64,000 nucleotides of DNA from Pseudomonas sivasensis (GCF_013778505.1 NZ_JAAOWU010000014.1:62001-126000), one strand, 5' to 3'. Shown: positions 1 to 8,800, counted from the first letter of the stretch. Notes: generated from the sequence alone by a model not told the origin. A program made the numbers and translations.

Positions 1-88
1 CCATGCACAGCGGCAGGGCGACCAGAAACACAACCACCGAGGCGAGCAGCTCCCGTGGCAATACAGCTTTCAATTGAGCAGCACGCAT
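1..88 (-). CDS. SulP family transporter, N-terminal fragment
   Basis: Only the first 29 codons are inside the window; the gene runs off the left edge. The ATG is at 86-88, and the visible peptide begins MRAAQLKAVLPRELLAS and passes into a hydrophobic segment (VVVFLVALPLCMG), as the first membrane helix of SulP anion transporters does. It lies 85 bp downstream of a beta-carbonic anhydrase on the same strand. SulP plus carbonic anhydrase is a known pairing for bicarbonate or inorganic carbon uptake, so that substrate is inferred from context. Family assignment rests on a short stretch and the neighbour. Confidence 0.7.
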   Translation of the reverse strand, partial: MRAAQLKAVLPRELLASVVVFLVALPLCM

Positions 89-173
89 GATGACTCTCCC
101 GAGGCATTCGCCGGGCGCGGTAAAGCCTGGCTGCATCCATGGCAGCCACCGCATTACCCGGCAGGGAAGTGTT

Positions 174-905
174 TTAGAAGCGCGCTTTAGGCGTCGCTGA
201 AGGGATCGGCCCGTCACCGCCCAACGGTCTGAACGCCGACTGGTCGGCATCGTAGGCGCGGATTTCGCTGGTCTCGATGTTGTAGATCCAACCGTGGATG
301 AACAGCTGACCGTTAGCCATGCGCGAAGCCACGGAAGGGTGGGTGCGCAAATGTTGCAACTGGGCGATGACGTTTTCTTCGGTGAGCACCTTCATGCTCT
401 CGCCTTCGCTGGCGCAATCGCAGTTGTCATGGACCATGGTCTTGGCGACCTCGGCATGCCGCAACCAGGCTTTTACCGTCGGCATTTTTTCCAGGCTGTC
501 GGGGTTGAGTACCGCCCGCATGGCGCCGCAATCGGAGTGTCCGCACACGATGATGTGCTGCACACCGAGGGCAAGTACCGCGTACTCGATGGCCGTGGAA
601 ACACCACCGTTCATTTGGCCGTAGGGCGGCACTACGTTGCCTACGTTACGGGTCACGAACAGGTCGCCAGGCGAGCTTTGGGTGATCAGCTCGGGGACGA
701 TGCGCGAGTCGGCGCAGGTGATGAACATCGCTCGCGGGCTCTGGGCCGTGGCGAGTTTCTTGAAGAGTTCTTCCTGCTGTGGGAAGACGTCGTGATGGAA
801 ATGCAAAAAACCGTCAACGATATGCTTTAGCGCTGCATCGACGGACTCCGCCATTTGAGAGGCTGAAGCCGACGCAGCCAACGGCTGTTTATCCTTATCA
901 CTCAT
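174..905 (-). CDS. Beta-class carbonic anhydrase
   Basis: Interconverts CO2 and bicarbonate in the cytoplasm. The 243-residue protein shows the beta-class zinc site: Cys64 and Asp66 in CADSR, His123 and Cys126 in CGHSDCGA, plus the RNVGN motif at 86-90. There is no signal peptide. The ATG at 903-905 is preceded by an AGAGGA ribosome site. A SulP transporter gene follows 85 bp downstream on the same strand, so the two probably form one transcript that feeds or removes bicarbonate. The N-terminal 20 residues are low-complexity (Ala/Ser rich) and may be a disordered extension. Confidence 0.95.
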   Translation of the reverse strand: MSDKDKQPLAASASASQMAESVDAALKHIVDGFLHFHHDVFPQQEELFKKLATAQSPRAMFITCADSRIVPELITQSSPGDLFVTRNVGNVVPPYGQMNGGVSTAIEYAVLALGVQHIIVCGHSDCGAMRAVLNPDSLEKMPTVKAWLRHAEVAKTMVHDNCDCASEGESMKVLTEENVIAQLQHLRTHPSVASRMANGQLFIHGWIYNIETSEIRAYDADQSAFRPLGGDGPIPSATPKARF

Positions 906-1133
906 GATTCATCCTCTTGATTAGTGCAGGGGGCGTGTTCAGGACAGTTCGACGCCCGGCCAGTGGAATAGTTGTAAAACTCCAATAACCCGGGTGTCGA
1001 CTCATCAGTCACTCGCTGAGCAAGGTAACCGCCGAAACTTAACTCAAACTGAATGAACCGCTCTAGATCGCGGGTTTCAGTGATGTCAAAACGCGACTAT
1101 TCCTACAAGAAAGGTGCGTTCTTCCTGATAAGT

Positions 1134-2192
1134 CTACAACAATGCCATCTGTCTGCCCGGCGGACAGAACGCCGTGCAATCCAGATTGAATCCTTCACGG
1201 CGATTGAGCCCCAGGCGTTTGATCGCCTTGCTGAAACGCTGGGCCAACAAATCAGCAAAAGGTCCTTCGCCCCGCATGCGCACACCGAAGCGGCTGTCAT
1301 ACACCTCGCCACCTCGCACCTGCCGCACCAGACTCATTACGTGGGCCGCACGCTGCGGGTAATGCGCCGTCAGCCACTCTTCGAACAACGGCGCCACTTC
1401 CAGGGGCAGGCGCAGCATCATGTACGCTGCGCTCTGCGCACCGGCAGCGTGCGCCTCGGTCAGCAGGCTCTCCAACTCACTGTCGTTGATCATCGGAATC
1501 ATCGGCGAACACAGCACACCCACGGGAATCCCCGCCTCTCGCATCACACGGATCGCTCGCAACCGCGCCTTAGGCGCTGCCGTGCGCGGCTCCAGGATGC
1601 GCTTGAGCTCGTCGTCCAGACTGGTGAGGCTGATCATCACCGCCACCAGACGCTGGCGGGCCAACTCGGTGAGCAGGTCGAGGTCACGCAGGATCAGCGA
1701 ACCTTTGGTAATGATGGTCACCGGATGTCGGTAGCGCAGCAGCACTTCGAGGGTCTGACGCGTGATCTTGTATTCACGCTCGATGGGCTGGTACGGATCG
1801 GTGTTGGAACCCAGGTTGATCGGCGCACACACATAGCCCGGCTTGGACAGCTGCTGCTCCAGCACGTCGGCCGCATTGCTCTTGGCGATCAGCTTGGTCT
1901 CGAAATCCAGCCCCGGTGACATGTCCCAATAGGCGTGGCTGGGCCGCGCATAGCAGTAGATGCAGCCATGCTCGCAACCGCGATACGGGTTGATCGAGCG
2001 ATCAAACGGCAGGTCCGGTGAGTTGTTGCGGGTGATGATGGTTTTAGCCGTCTCAATACGCACCTCGGTGCCTTGGGTCGGCGGTACTTCCTGATACCAG
2101 CCATCGTCCTCGGCCACGCTGACCGAGGGCGCAAAGCGGTTGTGCAGGTTAGTGGCCGTGCCCCGGCCACGGGGCGGCAACGGAGTAGACAT
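1134..2192 (-). CDS. Radical SAM protein, SplB-like (PA0069 family)
   Basis: A 352-residue radical SAM enzyme of unknown substrate. The 4Fe-4S/SAM motif is CEHGCIYCYARP, with Cys73, Cys77 and Cys80 in the CX3CX2C spacing. The family resembles spore photoproduct lyase-type proteins and matches P. aeruginosa PA0069. A LexA box lies directly upstream inside a large palindrome, so SOS induction is likely and a role in DNA damage response is plausible but inferred. The start ATG (2190-2192) has GAGG about 7 bp upstream, which is part of the right-hand palindrome arm. It is followed by the carbonic anhydrase gene after 228 bp. Confidence 0.85.
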   Translation of the reverse strand: MSTPLPPRGRGTATNLHNRFAPSVSVAEDDGWYQEVPPTQGTEVRIETAKTIITRNNSPDLPFDRSINPYRGCEHGCIYCYARPSHAYWDMSPGLDFETKLIAKSNAADVLEQQLSKPGYVCAPINLGSNTDPYQPIEREYKITRQTLEVLLRYRHPVTIITKGSLILRDLDLLTELARQRLVAVMISLTSLDDELKRILEPRTAAPKARLRAIRVMREAGIPVGVLCSPMIPMINDSELESLLTEAHAAGAQSAAYMMLRLPLEVAPLFEEWLTAHYPQRAAHVMSLVRQVRGGEVYDSRFGVRMRGEGPFADLLAQRFSKAIKRLGLNRREGFNLDCTAFCPPGRQMALL

Positions 2193-2197
2193 GAATA

Positions 2198-2233
2198 CGC
2201 CTCGATACTGTTTTTATATACAGTATCGAGGCG
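2198..2233 (-). promoter_or_regulatory. LexA box within a 36-bp perfect palindrome
   Basis: The core at 2208-2223 is CTGTTTTTATATACAG, an exact CTGT-N8-ACAG LexA operator. It is centred in a longer inverted repeat: CGCCTCGATACTGT at 2198-2211 is mirrored at 2220-2233. The arm next to the gene contains the GAGG ribosome site of the radical SAM gene starting at 2192. The hairpin also sits 30 bp after the stop of the upstream cytochrome gene, so in RNA it could act as a terminator or mask the ribosome site. LexA binding is inferred from the consensus. Confidence 0.85.
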
Positions 2234-2262
2234 CGACGTTTCTGACCAGTGCCGTTTGGCGG

Positions 2263-3567
2263 TCAGTGTTTTTGTGTGACCTGCCCCAGGTCATCGCCCG
2301 AGGTGGTGCGCATATCGTTTTTACGCATATCAGCCACGTCGCTGGCTTTCACCGGCGCACCTTTATTGCCCCAACTGCCACGGATGAAACTGACTACGTC
2401 CGCCACTTCCTGGTCCGACAGGCGCCAGGCAAATGCCGGCATGGTGAAGGTCGATGGCGCCGCGTGAGTGGACGGCAAGGTGCCGCCGTTCAACACGATG
2501 TTGATCAGCGAGGTGGCATCCGCCGTCTGCAATACCGGGTTGCCCGCCAGCGCCGGGAACACGCGTGTATAGCCATGGCCGTCGGTGCGGTGGCAGGCCG
2601 CACAGTTGTCGATGTACACCGACGCACCCGGCTGGCTGTCATCGCCTTTCCACAGCGCCTGTGCTACCTGCTTGTCGTACACATGCGGCTGGTCCTTGGG
2701 ATCGACTGCAGGCAGGCTCTTGAGGTAACGGGCGATAGCGGTCAAATCGTCTTCCGACATGTACTGCATGCTGTGGACTACAACGTCGCTCATACCACCA
2801 AACACCGCGCTGCGATCACTGCGACCGGTCTTGAGGAATTGCACCAGTTGCTCCTCGCTCCAACTGCCAAGGCCGTCCTTGTGGTCGCCGCGCAGGCTCT
2901 TGGCGATCCAACCTTCCAACGGCGCGCTGCCGGACAGGAAGGCATCGCCATCTGTGGCACTCAGGGCTTTTTCCTGCATGGTCAACGCACGGGGGGTGTG
3001 GCACGCGCCGCAGTGACCGAGGCCTTCCACTAGGTAAGCGCCACGACTTGTCAACGGGTCGGCACCCGCTACCGCTGGTGTGTCAGCCACTTCAGGGGCA
3101 AACATCCAACGCCACGCCGCCAACGGCCAACGCATGCTCAAGGGCCAGGGAATGTCGCTGTCCTTATTTTCTTGGGCGACGGGCTCCACGCCCTTCATGA
3201 AGTACGCGTACAACGCCTGCATATCGCTGTCGCTGACACGCGCGTAAGACGGGTACGGCATCGCTGGGTAAAGCGTACTACCGCTCTTGGCGACGCCATG
3301 GCGCACGGCCTTGTCGAAGTCTTCGAAGCTATAGTCGCCAAGGCCGGTCTTGTCCGGAGTGATGTTGGTGGAATAGATCACGCCAATCGGGGTTTCCATC
3401 GGCAGCCCGCCTGCGAAGGGTTTGCCGCCCTTGGCGGTGTGGCAAGCCACGCAGTCACCGGCGCGGGCCAGGTATTCGCCCTGTCTGATCAGGTCGGTTT
3501 CGGCGGCGCTTATCGAGCAACTGCTGAGCAGCGCAAACGTGGCGATAACAAGTGCTTTCATGGTCAT
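2263..3567 (-). CDS. Triheme cytochrome c subunit of membrane gluconate 2-dehydrogenase type complex
   Basis: Electron-transfer subunit that passes electrons from the flavin subunit to ubiquinone in the cytoplasmic membrane. The 434-residue precursor begins with a Sec signal peptide (cleavage near SAAE at 20-23). It carries three heme c motifs: CVACH (39-43), CGACH (186-190) and CAACH (322-326). It is the last gene of a three-gene unit with a Tat-signal small subunit and a GMC flavoprotein, matching the PA2264-PA2266 arrangement. Similar cytochromes serve alcohol, sorbitol or 2-ketogluconate dehydrogenases, so the exact substrate rests on the operon partners. Confidence 0.9.
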   Translation of the reverse strand: MTMKALVIATFALLSSCSISAAETDLIRQGEYLARAGDCVACHTAKGGKPFAGGLPMETPIGVIYSTNITPDKTGLGDYSFEDFDKAVRHGVAKSGSTLYPAMPYPSYARVSDSDMQALYAYFMKGVEPVAQENKDSDIPWPLSMRWPLAAWRWMFAPEVADTPAVAGADPLTSRGAYLVEGLGHCGACHTPRALTMQEKALSATDGDAFLSGSAPLEGWIAKSLRGDHKDGLGSWSEEQLVQFLKTGRSDRSAVFGGMSDVVVHSMQYMSEDDLTAIARYLKSLPAVDPKDQPHVYDKQVAQALWKGDDSQPGASVYIDNCAACHRTDGHGYTRVFPALAGNPVLQTADATSLINIVLNGGTLPSTHAAPSTFTMPAFAWRLSDQEVADVVSFIRGSWGNKGAPVKASDVADMRKNDMRTTSGDDLGQVTQKH

Positions 3568-3573
3568 CGCTCC

Positions 3574-5358
3574 TTATGCCTGAACCAGTGGGCCGGGGTT
3601 TTTCAGGTACTGCTCACGGATCGCCCGGGCCGACCAGTAGGTCAGCGCCGCCACCAGGCCGGTAGGGTTGTAGCCCAGGCCCTGTGGGAAAGCGGACGCG
3701 CCAGGGACAAACACGTTGTGTACGTCCCAGCTCTGCAGGTAACGGTTCAACGCACTGGTTTTCGGGTCGGTGCCCATGATCGCGCCACCATTGAGGTGGG
3801 TGGTCTGGTAAGACGCAGTGTTGAAATGCTCACCGACTTTTTTACCAAGTACAGCGATGGCCTTGGGGTTCATCGCTTCGGCAACCTTGCCCATTTTCTC
3901 GACCATGAAACGGTTCATCTTGATGTCGTTCTCCTGCCAATCGAACGTCATACGCAGCAGCGGCAGGCCGTAGGCATCGCGGTACACCGGGTCCAGATCC
4001 AGGTAGTTGCCTCGGTAGGATTGATGGGCACCGTGGGCGTCCATCGACACCTGATGGGTGTAGTAATCGGCGGTGGCGCGCTTCCACGCACTGCCCCAGG
4101 CCGGGGTGCCGGGCGGGTTGGACGTACCCGCAATCGGCCGACTGCCGGCCTGGTTGACCCACATCGGCGAGCCGCCCACAAAGCCGTGTGGGCCGTGGTC
4201 GAAGTTGTCCGCATTGAAGTCGTCCATCGCCACGCCATTCCCGCCCGCGCCGATGAAGTTGTTGGTGTGGGTGTCCTTATCGAAGAAGGCCTTGATGGTT
4301 GCCATGTTCTGGTAAGCGAAGTTCCGGCCCACCACGCCTTCATTGGTAATCGGGTCGTACGGCTTGCCGATGCCCGACAGCAGCATCAGGCGCACGTTGT
4401 GAAACTGGAACGCGCCGAGGATTACCAAGTCCGCCGGCTGCTCGATTTCACGGCCCTGGGCGTCGATATAGGTCACGCCCGTGGCTTTCTTCTTGGTGCT
4501 ATCGAGGTTGACCTTGAGCACGTGGGAATTGGGCCGCAGTTCGAAATTCGGCACCTGACGCAGCGCCGGAAGGATGTTCACATTCGGCGAGGCCTTGGAG
4601 TACATGTAGCACACGTAGCCACTGCAAAAACCGCAGAAGTTGCACGGGCCCATCTGCGCGCCATAGGGGTTGGTGTAAGGCCCCGAGGTGTTGGCGGATG
4701 GCAAGTTGTAGGGTTTGTAACCCACATCGGCAGCCGCTTTCTGAAACAGCTGTGCGGAGACCGTATTTTTCTGCGCTTCCAACGGAAAAGGGTTGGAACG
4801 ATCCGGCGCGTAAGGGTTGCCGCCACGGCCTTCACCCACCAACTGACCTTTAACGGTCCAAGCTTGGCCGGAGGTGCCGAAGACTTTTTCCGCATAGTCG
4901 AAGAACGGCTCCAGTTCTTCATAGCTGACGCCGAAGTCCTGGATAGTCATGTCCTTGGGAATGAAGTTTTTCCCGTAGCGTTCTTCGTAGTGGCTGCGCA
5001 TGCGCAACTCGATTGGGTCGACACGAAAGTGCACACCGGACCAGTGCAGGCCCGCGCCGCCCACGCCATTGCCCGGCAAAAAAGCGCCGAGCTGACGGTT
5101 AGGCAGGGCGACATCATTCACGCTATGGCGAATGGTCACCGTCTCTTTGGAAATGTCCTGGAAGAGTTTCTTACGCACGCTGTAGGTCAATTCGTCGATG
5201 ACCTGGGGATAGTTACCGTCAGGGTACGTGTCCTGCATCGGGCCGCGCTCCAGCGCCAGCACGTTGAGGCCCGCTTCTGTCAGCTCCTTTGCCATGATCG
5301 CGCCGGTCCAGCCGAAGCCGACGATCACTGCATCCACTTTCTTCATGATGGTCGCCAC
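3574..5358 (-). CDS. GMC-family flavoprotein, gluconate 2-dehydrogenase large subunit
   Basis: Catalytic FAD subunit that oxidises a sugar acid (gluconate to 2-ketogluconate in the named family) at the periplasmic face. The N-terminus has the FAD-binding GFGWTG motif and an ERG loop. The C-terminal half has the GMC signature region around the conserved NPTGL. There is no signal peptide; export is expected by hitch-hiking on the Tat-targeted small subunit. I chose the GTG at 5356-5358 (594 residues) because GAGAGGG lies 7 bp upstream and the small-subunit stop is 2 bp away. An upstream ATG at 5424 would overlap that subunit heavily. An ATG at 5346 is the alternative. Confidence 0.9.
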   Translation of the reverse strand: MATIMKKVDAVIVGFGWTGAIMAKELTEAGLNVLALERGPMQDTYPDGNYPQVIDELTYSVRKKLFQDISKETVTIRHSVNDVALPNRQLGAFLPGNGVGGAGLHWSGVHFRVDPIELRMRSHYEERYGKNFIPKDMTIQDFGVSYEELEPFFDYAEKVFGTSGQAWTVKGQLVGEGRGGNPYAPDRSNPFPLEAQKNTVSAQLFQKAAADVGYKPYNLPSANTSGPYTNPYGAQMGPCNFCGFCSGYVCYMYSKASPNVNILPALRQVPNFELRPNSHVLKVNLDSTKKKATGVTYIDAQGREIEQPADLVILGAFQFHNVRLMLLSGIGKPYDPITNEGVVGRNFAYQNMATIKAFFDKDTHTNNFIGAGGNGVAMDDFNADNFDHGPHGFVGGSPMWVNQAGSRPIAGTSNPPGTPAWGSAWKRATADYYTHQVSMDAHGAHQSYRGNYLDLDPVYRDAYGLPLLRMTFDWQENDIKMNRFMVEKMGKVAEAMNPKAIAVLGKKVGEHFNTASYQTTHLNGGAIMGTDPKTSALNRYLQSWDVHNVFVPGASAFPQGLGYNPTGLVAALTYWSARAIREQYLKNPGPLVQA

Positions 5359-5360
5359 GT

Positions 5361-6113
5361 TTATGCCCTCTCGCCACGGATGGAAACAGCCGGGAAGGGG
5401 TATTGCTCGTTGCGTTCCACCCAATCCATAAAGTCGGCGCGCGCGCCGGGGAAGCCGATCATGGTCCAGCCGACCATGCCCTTATTGCCACCGTGAATCG
5501 GGTCGCAAAAGAAGCCTTCCTTGGTGTTTTGCAGTAACAGGTTGAAGAAGATTTTCGGCGGTACGGCGTCGAAATGCGCCGCCACTTCGCCGCCACCAGC
5601 CTCCAGACGGCGCAGCATATCGTCTCGGGTAGCGCTGTCTTGCGCAGCAAAAGCTTTACCGTTGAAGGCTTTCGACCACGCATCCGTCGCAGCAATGCCC
5701 AGGCGATAAATTTCTTTGGGGACCAACTTGCTCTGCCAGCCCATCTCCGGCGGGGCGTCCGCGTTGAACGGACCTTGCATGTACCACAGCGCGCCGCTGG
5801 CGTACGGCGTGTTCATCTGACGGTCGATGTATTCCGGCACGCCGGCTTCCAGGGCACCTGGGCCTTGAGCATCTGCGGGGATCAAACGCTCGACGGCGGC
5901 GTTGATGAACGCCCATTCCTCAGCGGTGAAATAGCTCGGCTCGTAGGCCTTGTCGTTCTTCGCAGGTTTGGCCGGCGCGGCGTGGGCAGGCTCAGGCGTG
6001 GCCATCAGTATCGAGCCACCAAGGCCGGTACTCGCAACCGTGACCACCGGGATCAAGGTCAAGGATTTGCGCAAAAAATCACGCCGGGGGTTGTCTTGAT
6101 CTTGATCAGACAT
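5361..6113 (-). CDS. Gluconate 2-dehydrogenase subunit 3 (Tat-exported small subunit)
   Basis: First gene of the three-gene dehydrogenase unit, 250 residues. The N-terminus carries a twin-arginine signal (RRDFLRKS at about 9-16, then a hydrophobic stretch and AHA). This directs the folded small subunit, and presumably the bound flavoprotein, through the Tat pathway. The rest matches the gluconate 2-dehydrogenase subunit 3 family in length and in the EEWAFINAAVERLIPAD region. The large subunit follows after 2 bp and the cytochrome 6 bp after that, so the three are surely co-transcribed. The promoter should lie in 6114-6265. Confidence 0.9.
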   Translation of the reverse strand: MSDQDQDNPRRDFLRKSLTLIPVVTVASTGLGGSILMATPEPAHAAPAKPAKNDKAYEPSYFTAEEWAFINAAVERLIPADAQGPGALEAGVPEYIDRQMNTPYASGALWYMQGPFNADAPPEMGWQSKLVPKEIYRLGIAATDAWSKAFNGKAFAAQDSATRDDMLRRLEAGGGEVAAHFDAVPPKIFFNLLLQNTKEGFFCDPIHGGNKGMVGWTMIGFPGARADFMDWVERNEQYPFPAVSIRGERA

Positions 6114-6265
6114 GGGTGCACCTCATCATGTGGTCACGGGTTTATTCGGCCACTTCTGGGGAGCGGCTCGTCGGTATTTGGGCAATCAATAGTTACAAAT
6201 GATAGCAGGCTAAGGATGTAGATTATGGATTCAGCGACCTAAGTCGAATAATTGCAGGCAAAAAA

Positions 6266-6358
6266 ATGTGGGAGGGGACTTGCTCCCGATAGCGGCGGGT
6301 CAGCCAATCCAGAGGCTGGCTGACCTTGCGCTATCGGGGGCAAGCCCCCTCCCACATT
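6266..6358. repeat. REPIN (paired REP palindromes)
   Basis: Two inverted REP units: TGTGGGAGGGGACTTGCTCC at the left and its near mirror ending CCCCCTCCCACATT at the right, each followed by the ATAGCG/CGCTAT core. The middle holds a second dyad, GGTCAGCCA facing TGGCTGACC. The whole can fold as one long cruciform. It lies between the dehydrogenase operon and the YheV-like gene. Related copies occur elsewhere in this window. Confidence 0.9.
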
Positions 6359-6374
6359 GGCCCGGGTAGGGCCG

Positions 6375-6650
6375 TTAGTCTTTTTTCAATTTCGGATTCG
6401 GGAAGAATTGCACTGCCTGAACCTTGGGGTCGGCTGGCGCTTTAAGCGCAGACGTATTCACACGCGTACCCAACTCCTTGGGCACCGACAGCCCTTGGTC
6501 ATTGAGCGTATCGGTATACCCGCAGGCCACGCACTCGCGGTGCGGTACGTTGTCCTCGGTCCACATTTTCAGCTTGTCCGGCTCGCTGCACGCCGGGCAG
6601 ACAGCCCCGGCGATGAATTGTTTTTTGGTGATCACAGGCCCGTCATTCAT
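6375..6650 (-). CDS. YheV-like putative zinc-ribbon protein
   Basis: A 91-residue small protein with two Cys pairs, CPAC (about 18-21) and CVAC (about 40-43), typical of a zinc ribbon, and a basic C-terminus. It corresponds to the YheV family (PA0068). Its function is not established. The ATG overlaps the stop of the oligopeptidase A gene by 4 bp (ATGA), so it is translationally coupled to prlC, as in other gammaproteobacteria. Confidence 0.85.
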   Translation of the reverse strand: MNDGPVITKKQFIAGAVCPACSEPDKLKMWTEDNVPHRECVACGYTDTLNDQGLSVPKELGTRVNTSALKAPADPKVQAVQFFPNPKLKKD

Positions 6651-8698
6651 GCTGCCGCGTCCTCACTCAGGCCGCTGTGGCGCAAGAGCGCGTCAATCGA
6701 CGGTTCGCGTCCGCGGAAGTCGACGAACAGCACCATCGGCGCCTGGGAACCACCACGCGCCAGGATCGCCTCGCGGAATGCGCGACCGGTCTCAGCGTTA
6801 AGTACGCCGTCCTCTTCGAACTTGGAGAAGGCATCCGCCGACAGCACTTCAGCCCACTTATAGCTGTAATAACCCGCCGCATAACCGCCCGCGAAGATGT
6901 GCGCAAAACTGTTAGGGAAGCGGTTGTAGGCTGGCGGACGCATGACCGACACCTCGTCGCGGACGCCTTCCAACACCTGCGCCACGCTGCGGCCATCACC
7001 GTGGGTGGCGTGCATCTCAAAGTCAAACAGCGAGAATTCCAACTGGCGGACCATCATCAAGCCGGATTGGAAATTCTTCGCCGCGAGCATTTTTTGCAGC
7101 AAATCCTGAGGCAGCGGCTCACCGCTTTCATAGTGGCCGGAGATCAGCGCCAGACCTTCGGGCTCCCAGCACCAGTTCTCCATAAACTGGCTCGGTAACT
7201 CCACCGCATCCCAGGCGACACCGTTGATGCCGGACACGCCAGCGTGCTCGACGCGGGTCAACAGGTGATGCAGGCCGTGGCCGAATTCGTGGAACAACGT
7301 GGTGACTTCATCGTGGGTCAGCAGGGCAGGCTTGCCACTGTCAGCCGGGGTGAAGTTGCACACCAGGTTGGCCACCGGGCTTTGCAGCACGCCGTCGACG
7401 GTGCGGCGACGGTCGCGGGCGCCGTCCATCCAGGCACCGCCACGCTTGTTGGCGCGGGCGTACAGGTCGAAGAAGAAGCGGCCGACGTGCTGGCCGTTTT
7501 CCTTGATCTCAAACAGGCGAACATCCGGGTGCCAGGTGTCGAAGCCTTTCTGCTCGGCAATCTCGATGCCATACAGGCGCTGCACGATGGCAAACAGGCC
7601 GCCCAACACTTTATCGATGGGGAAGTAAGCGCGCAGGGCTTCCTGGGACACGCTGTAGCGCTGCTCGCGCAGTTTTTCGCCGTAGAAACCGCTGTCCCAG
7701 CTTTGCAGGTCGGCGCAGCCTTGTTCGGCGGCATAGGCCTTGAGTTGCTGCAGATCCTGGGCGGCAAACGGCTTGCTGCGTTTGGCCAGGTCGCGCAGGA
7801 AACTCAGGACCTGATCGCTGGATTCAGCCATTTTGGTGGCGAGGCTCAGTTCGGAGAACGATGCGAAACCGAGCAGTTGCGCCAATTCCTGACGCAGGTC
7901 GAGGATCTGTTCCATCACCGGGCCGTTATCGTTCTGACCGGCATTCGGGCCTTGGTCCGACGCGCGGGTGCAGTAGGCCGCGTAAATTTCCTCACGCAGG
8001 GCGCGGTCGTGGGCGTAGGTCATCACCGCGTAGTAGCTGGGGAATTCCAGGGTGATCAGCCAGCCGTCGAGGCCTTTGGCTTGGGCAGCCGCTGCCATTT
8101 GCGCCTTGGCCGAGTCGGTCAGGCCAGCGAGGGTTGCCTCGTCGGTGACGTGTTTGGTCCAGGCCTGGGTCGCGTCCAACAGCTGGTTGGAGAACTTGCT
8201 GCCCAGCTCAGAGAGTTTGCTCTGCACTTCGGCATAACGCTTCTGCTGCTCGGGCGGCAGGTCGATACCCGACAGACGGAAGTCACGCAGAGAGTGCTCA
8301 AGGATGGTTTTTTGCGCCACGTCGAAGCCGGCGGCTTCAGGGCTGTTGGCCAGGGCTTCGAAGGCCTGGAACAGTTCGCGGTTCTGGCCCATCTCCGTGG
8401 AGTAGGCACTCAATGCCGGCAGGCAGCTTTCATAGGCCTCACGCAATTCGGCGCTGTTGCACACGGCGTTGAGGTGGCTAACGGGGCTCCAGGCGGCGCC
8501 CAGTCGGTCATTCAGTTCGTCCATGGCCAGCACCAGCCCGGCCCATGTCGGATTTTTACCCTGGCTTTGCAGGATGCCTTCGATGGCAACGCGGTTATCG
8601 GCGAGGATCTGTTCGATGGCCGGCTGCACGTGCTCGGCACGGATCGCCGAGAACGGCGGCAGGTCGTAGGACTGCAGAAGAGGGTTGTTCGCGCTCAC
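6647..8698 (-). CDS. prlC: Oligopeptidase A (M3 family zinc metallopeptidase)
   Basis: Cytoplasmic endopeptidase that degrades oligopeptides, including cleaved signal peptides. The M3 zinc motif HEFGHGLHHL is clearly visible in the C-terminal third. From the GTG at 8696-8698 the protein is 683 residues, the usual length for Pseudomonas PrlC, starting MSANNPLLQSYDLPPF. An in-frame ATG at 8761 would add 21 unconserved residues. AAGG lies upstream of the GTG. It is coupled to the YheV-like gene downstream and diverges from the gamma-carbonic anhydrase gene. Confidence 0.95.
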   Translation of the reverse strand: MSANNPLLQSYDLPPFSAIRAEHVQPAIEQILADNRVAIEGILQSQGKNPTWAGLVLAMDELNDRLGAAWSPVSHLNAVCNSAELREAYESCLPALSAYSTEMGQNRELFQAFEALANSPEAAGFDVAQKTILEHSLRDFRLSGIDLPPEQQKRYAEVQSKLSELGSKFSNQLLDATQAWTKHVTDEATLAGLTDSAKAQMAAAAQAKGLDGWLITLEFPSYYAVMTYAHDRALREEIYAAYCTRASDQGPNAGQNDNGPVMEQILDLRQELAQLLGFASFSELSLATKMAESSDQVLSFLRDLAKRSKPFAAQDLQQLKAYAAEQGCADLQSWDSGFYGEKLREQRYSVSQEALRAYFPIDKVLGGLFAIVQRLYGIEIAEQKGFDTWHPDVRLFEIKENGQHVGRFFFDLYARANKRGGAWMDGARDRRRTVDGVLQSPVANLVCNFTPADSGKPALLTHDEVTTLFHEFGHGLHHLLTRVEHAGVSGINGVAWDAVELPSQFMENWCWEPEGLALISGHYESGEPLPQDLLQKMLAAKNFQSGLMMVRQLEFSLFDFEMHATHGDGRSVAQVLEGVRDEVSVMRPPAYNRFPNSFAHIFAGGYAAGYYSYKWAEVLSADAFSKFEEDGVLNAETGRAFREAILARGGSQAPMVLFVDFRGREPSIDALLRHSGLSEDAAA

Positions 8699-8800
8699 GG
8701 TTGGCACCTTGGCTGAAGAAACATGTAAGAACAAAGATGGGGCCATCTTAATTACAATCAACGCCCACCGCAGCTATCAGCAGAAGAGAGAGAGGCTATC

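Noticed and set aside
3172..5496. 774-codon open frame on the + strand
   Set aside because: It is antisense to the cytochrome and GMC subunit genes, which have clear motifs. Long open antisense frames are common in GC-rich Pseudomonas DNA.
7244..8716. 490-codon + strand frame
   Set aside because: Antisense shadow of prlC with no recognisable motif or ribosome site.
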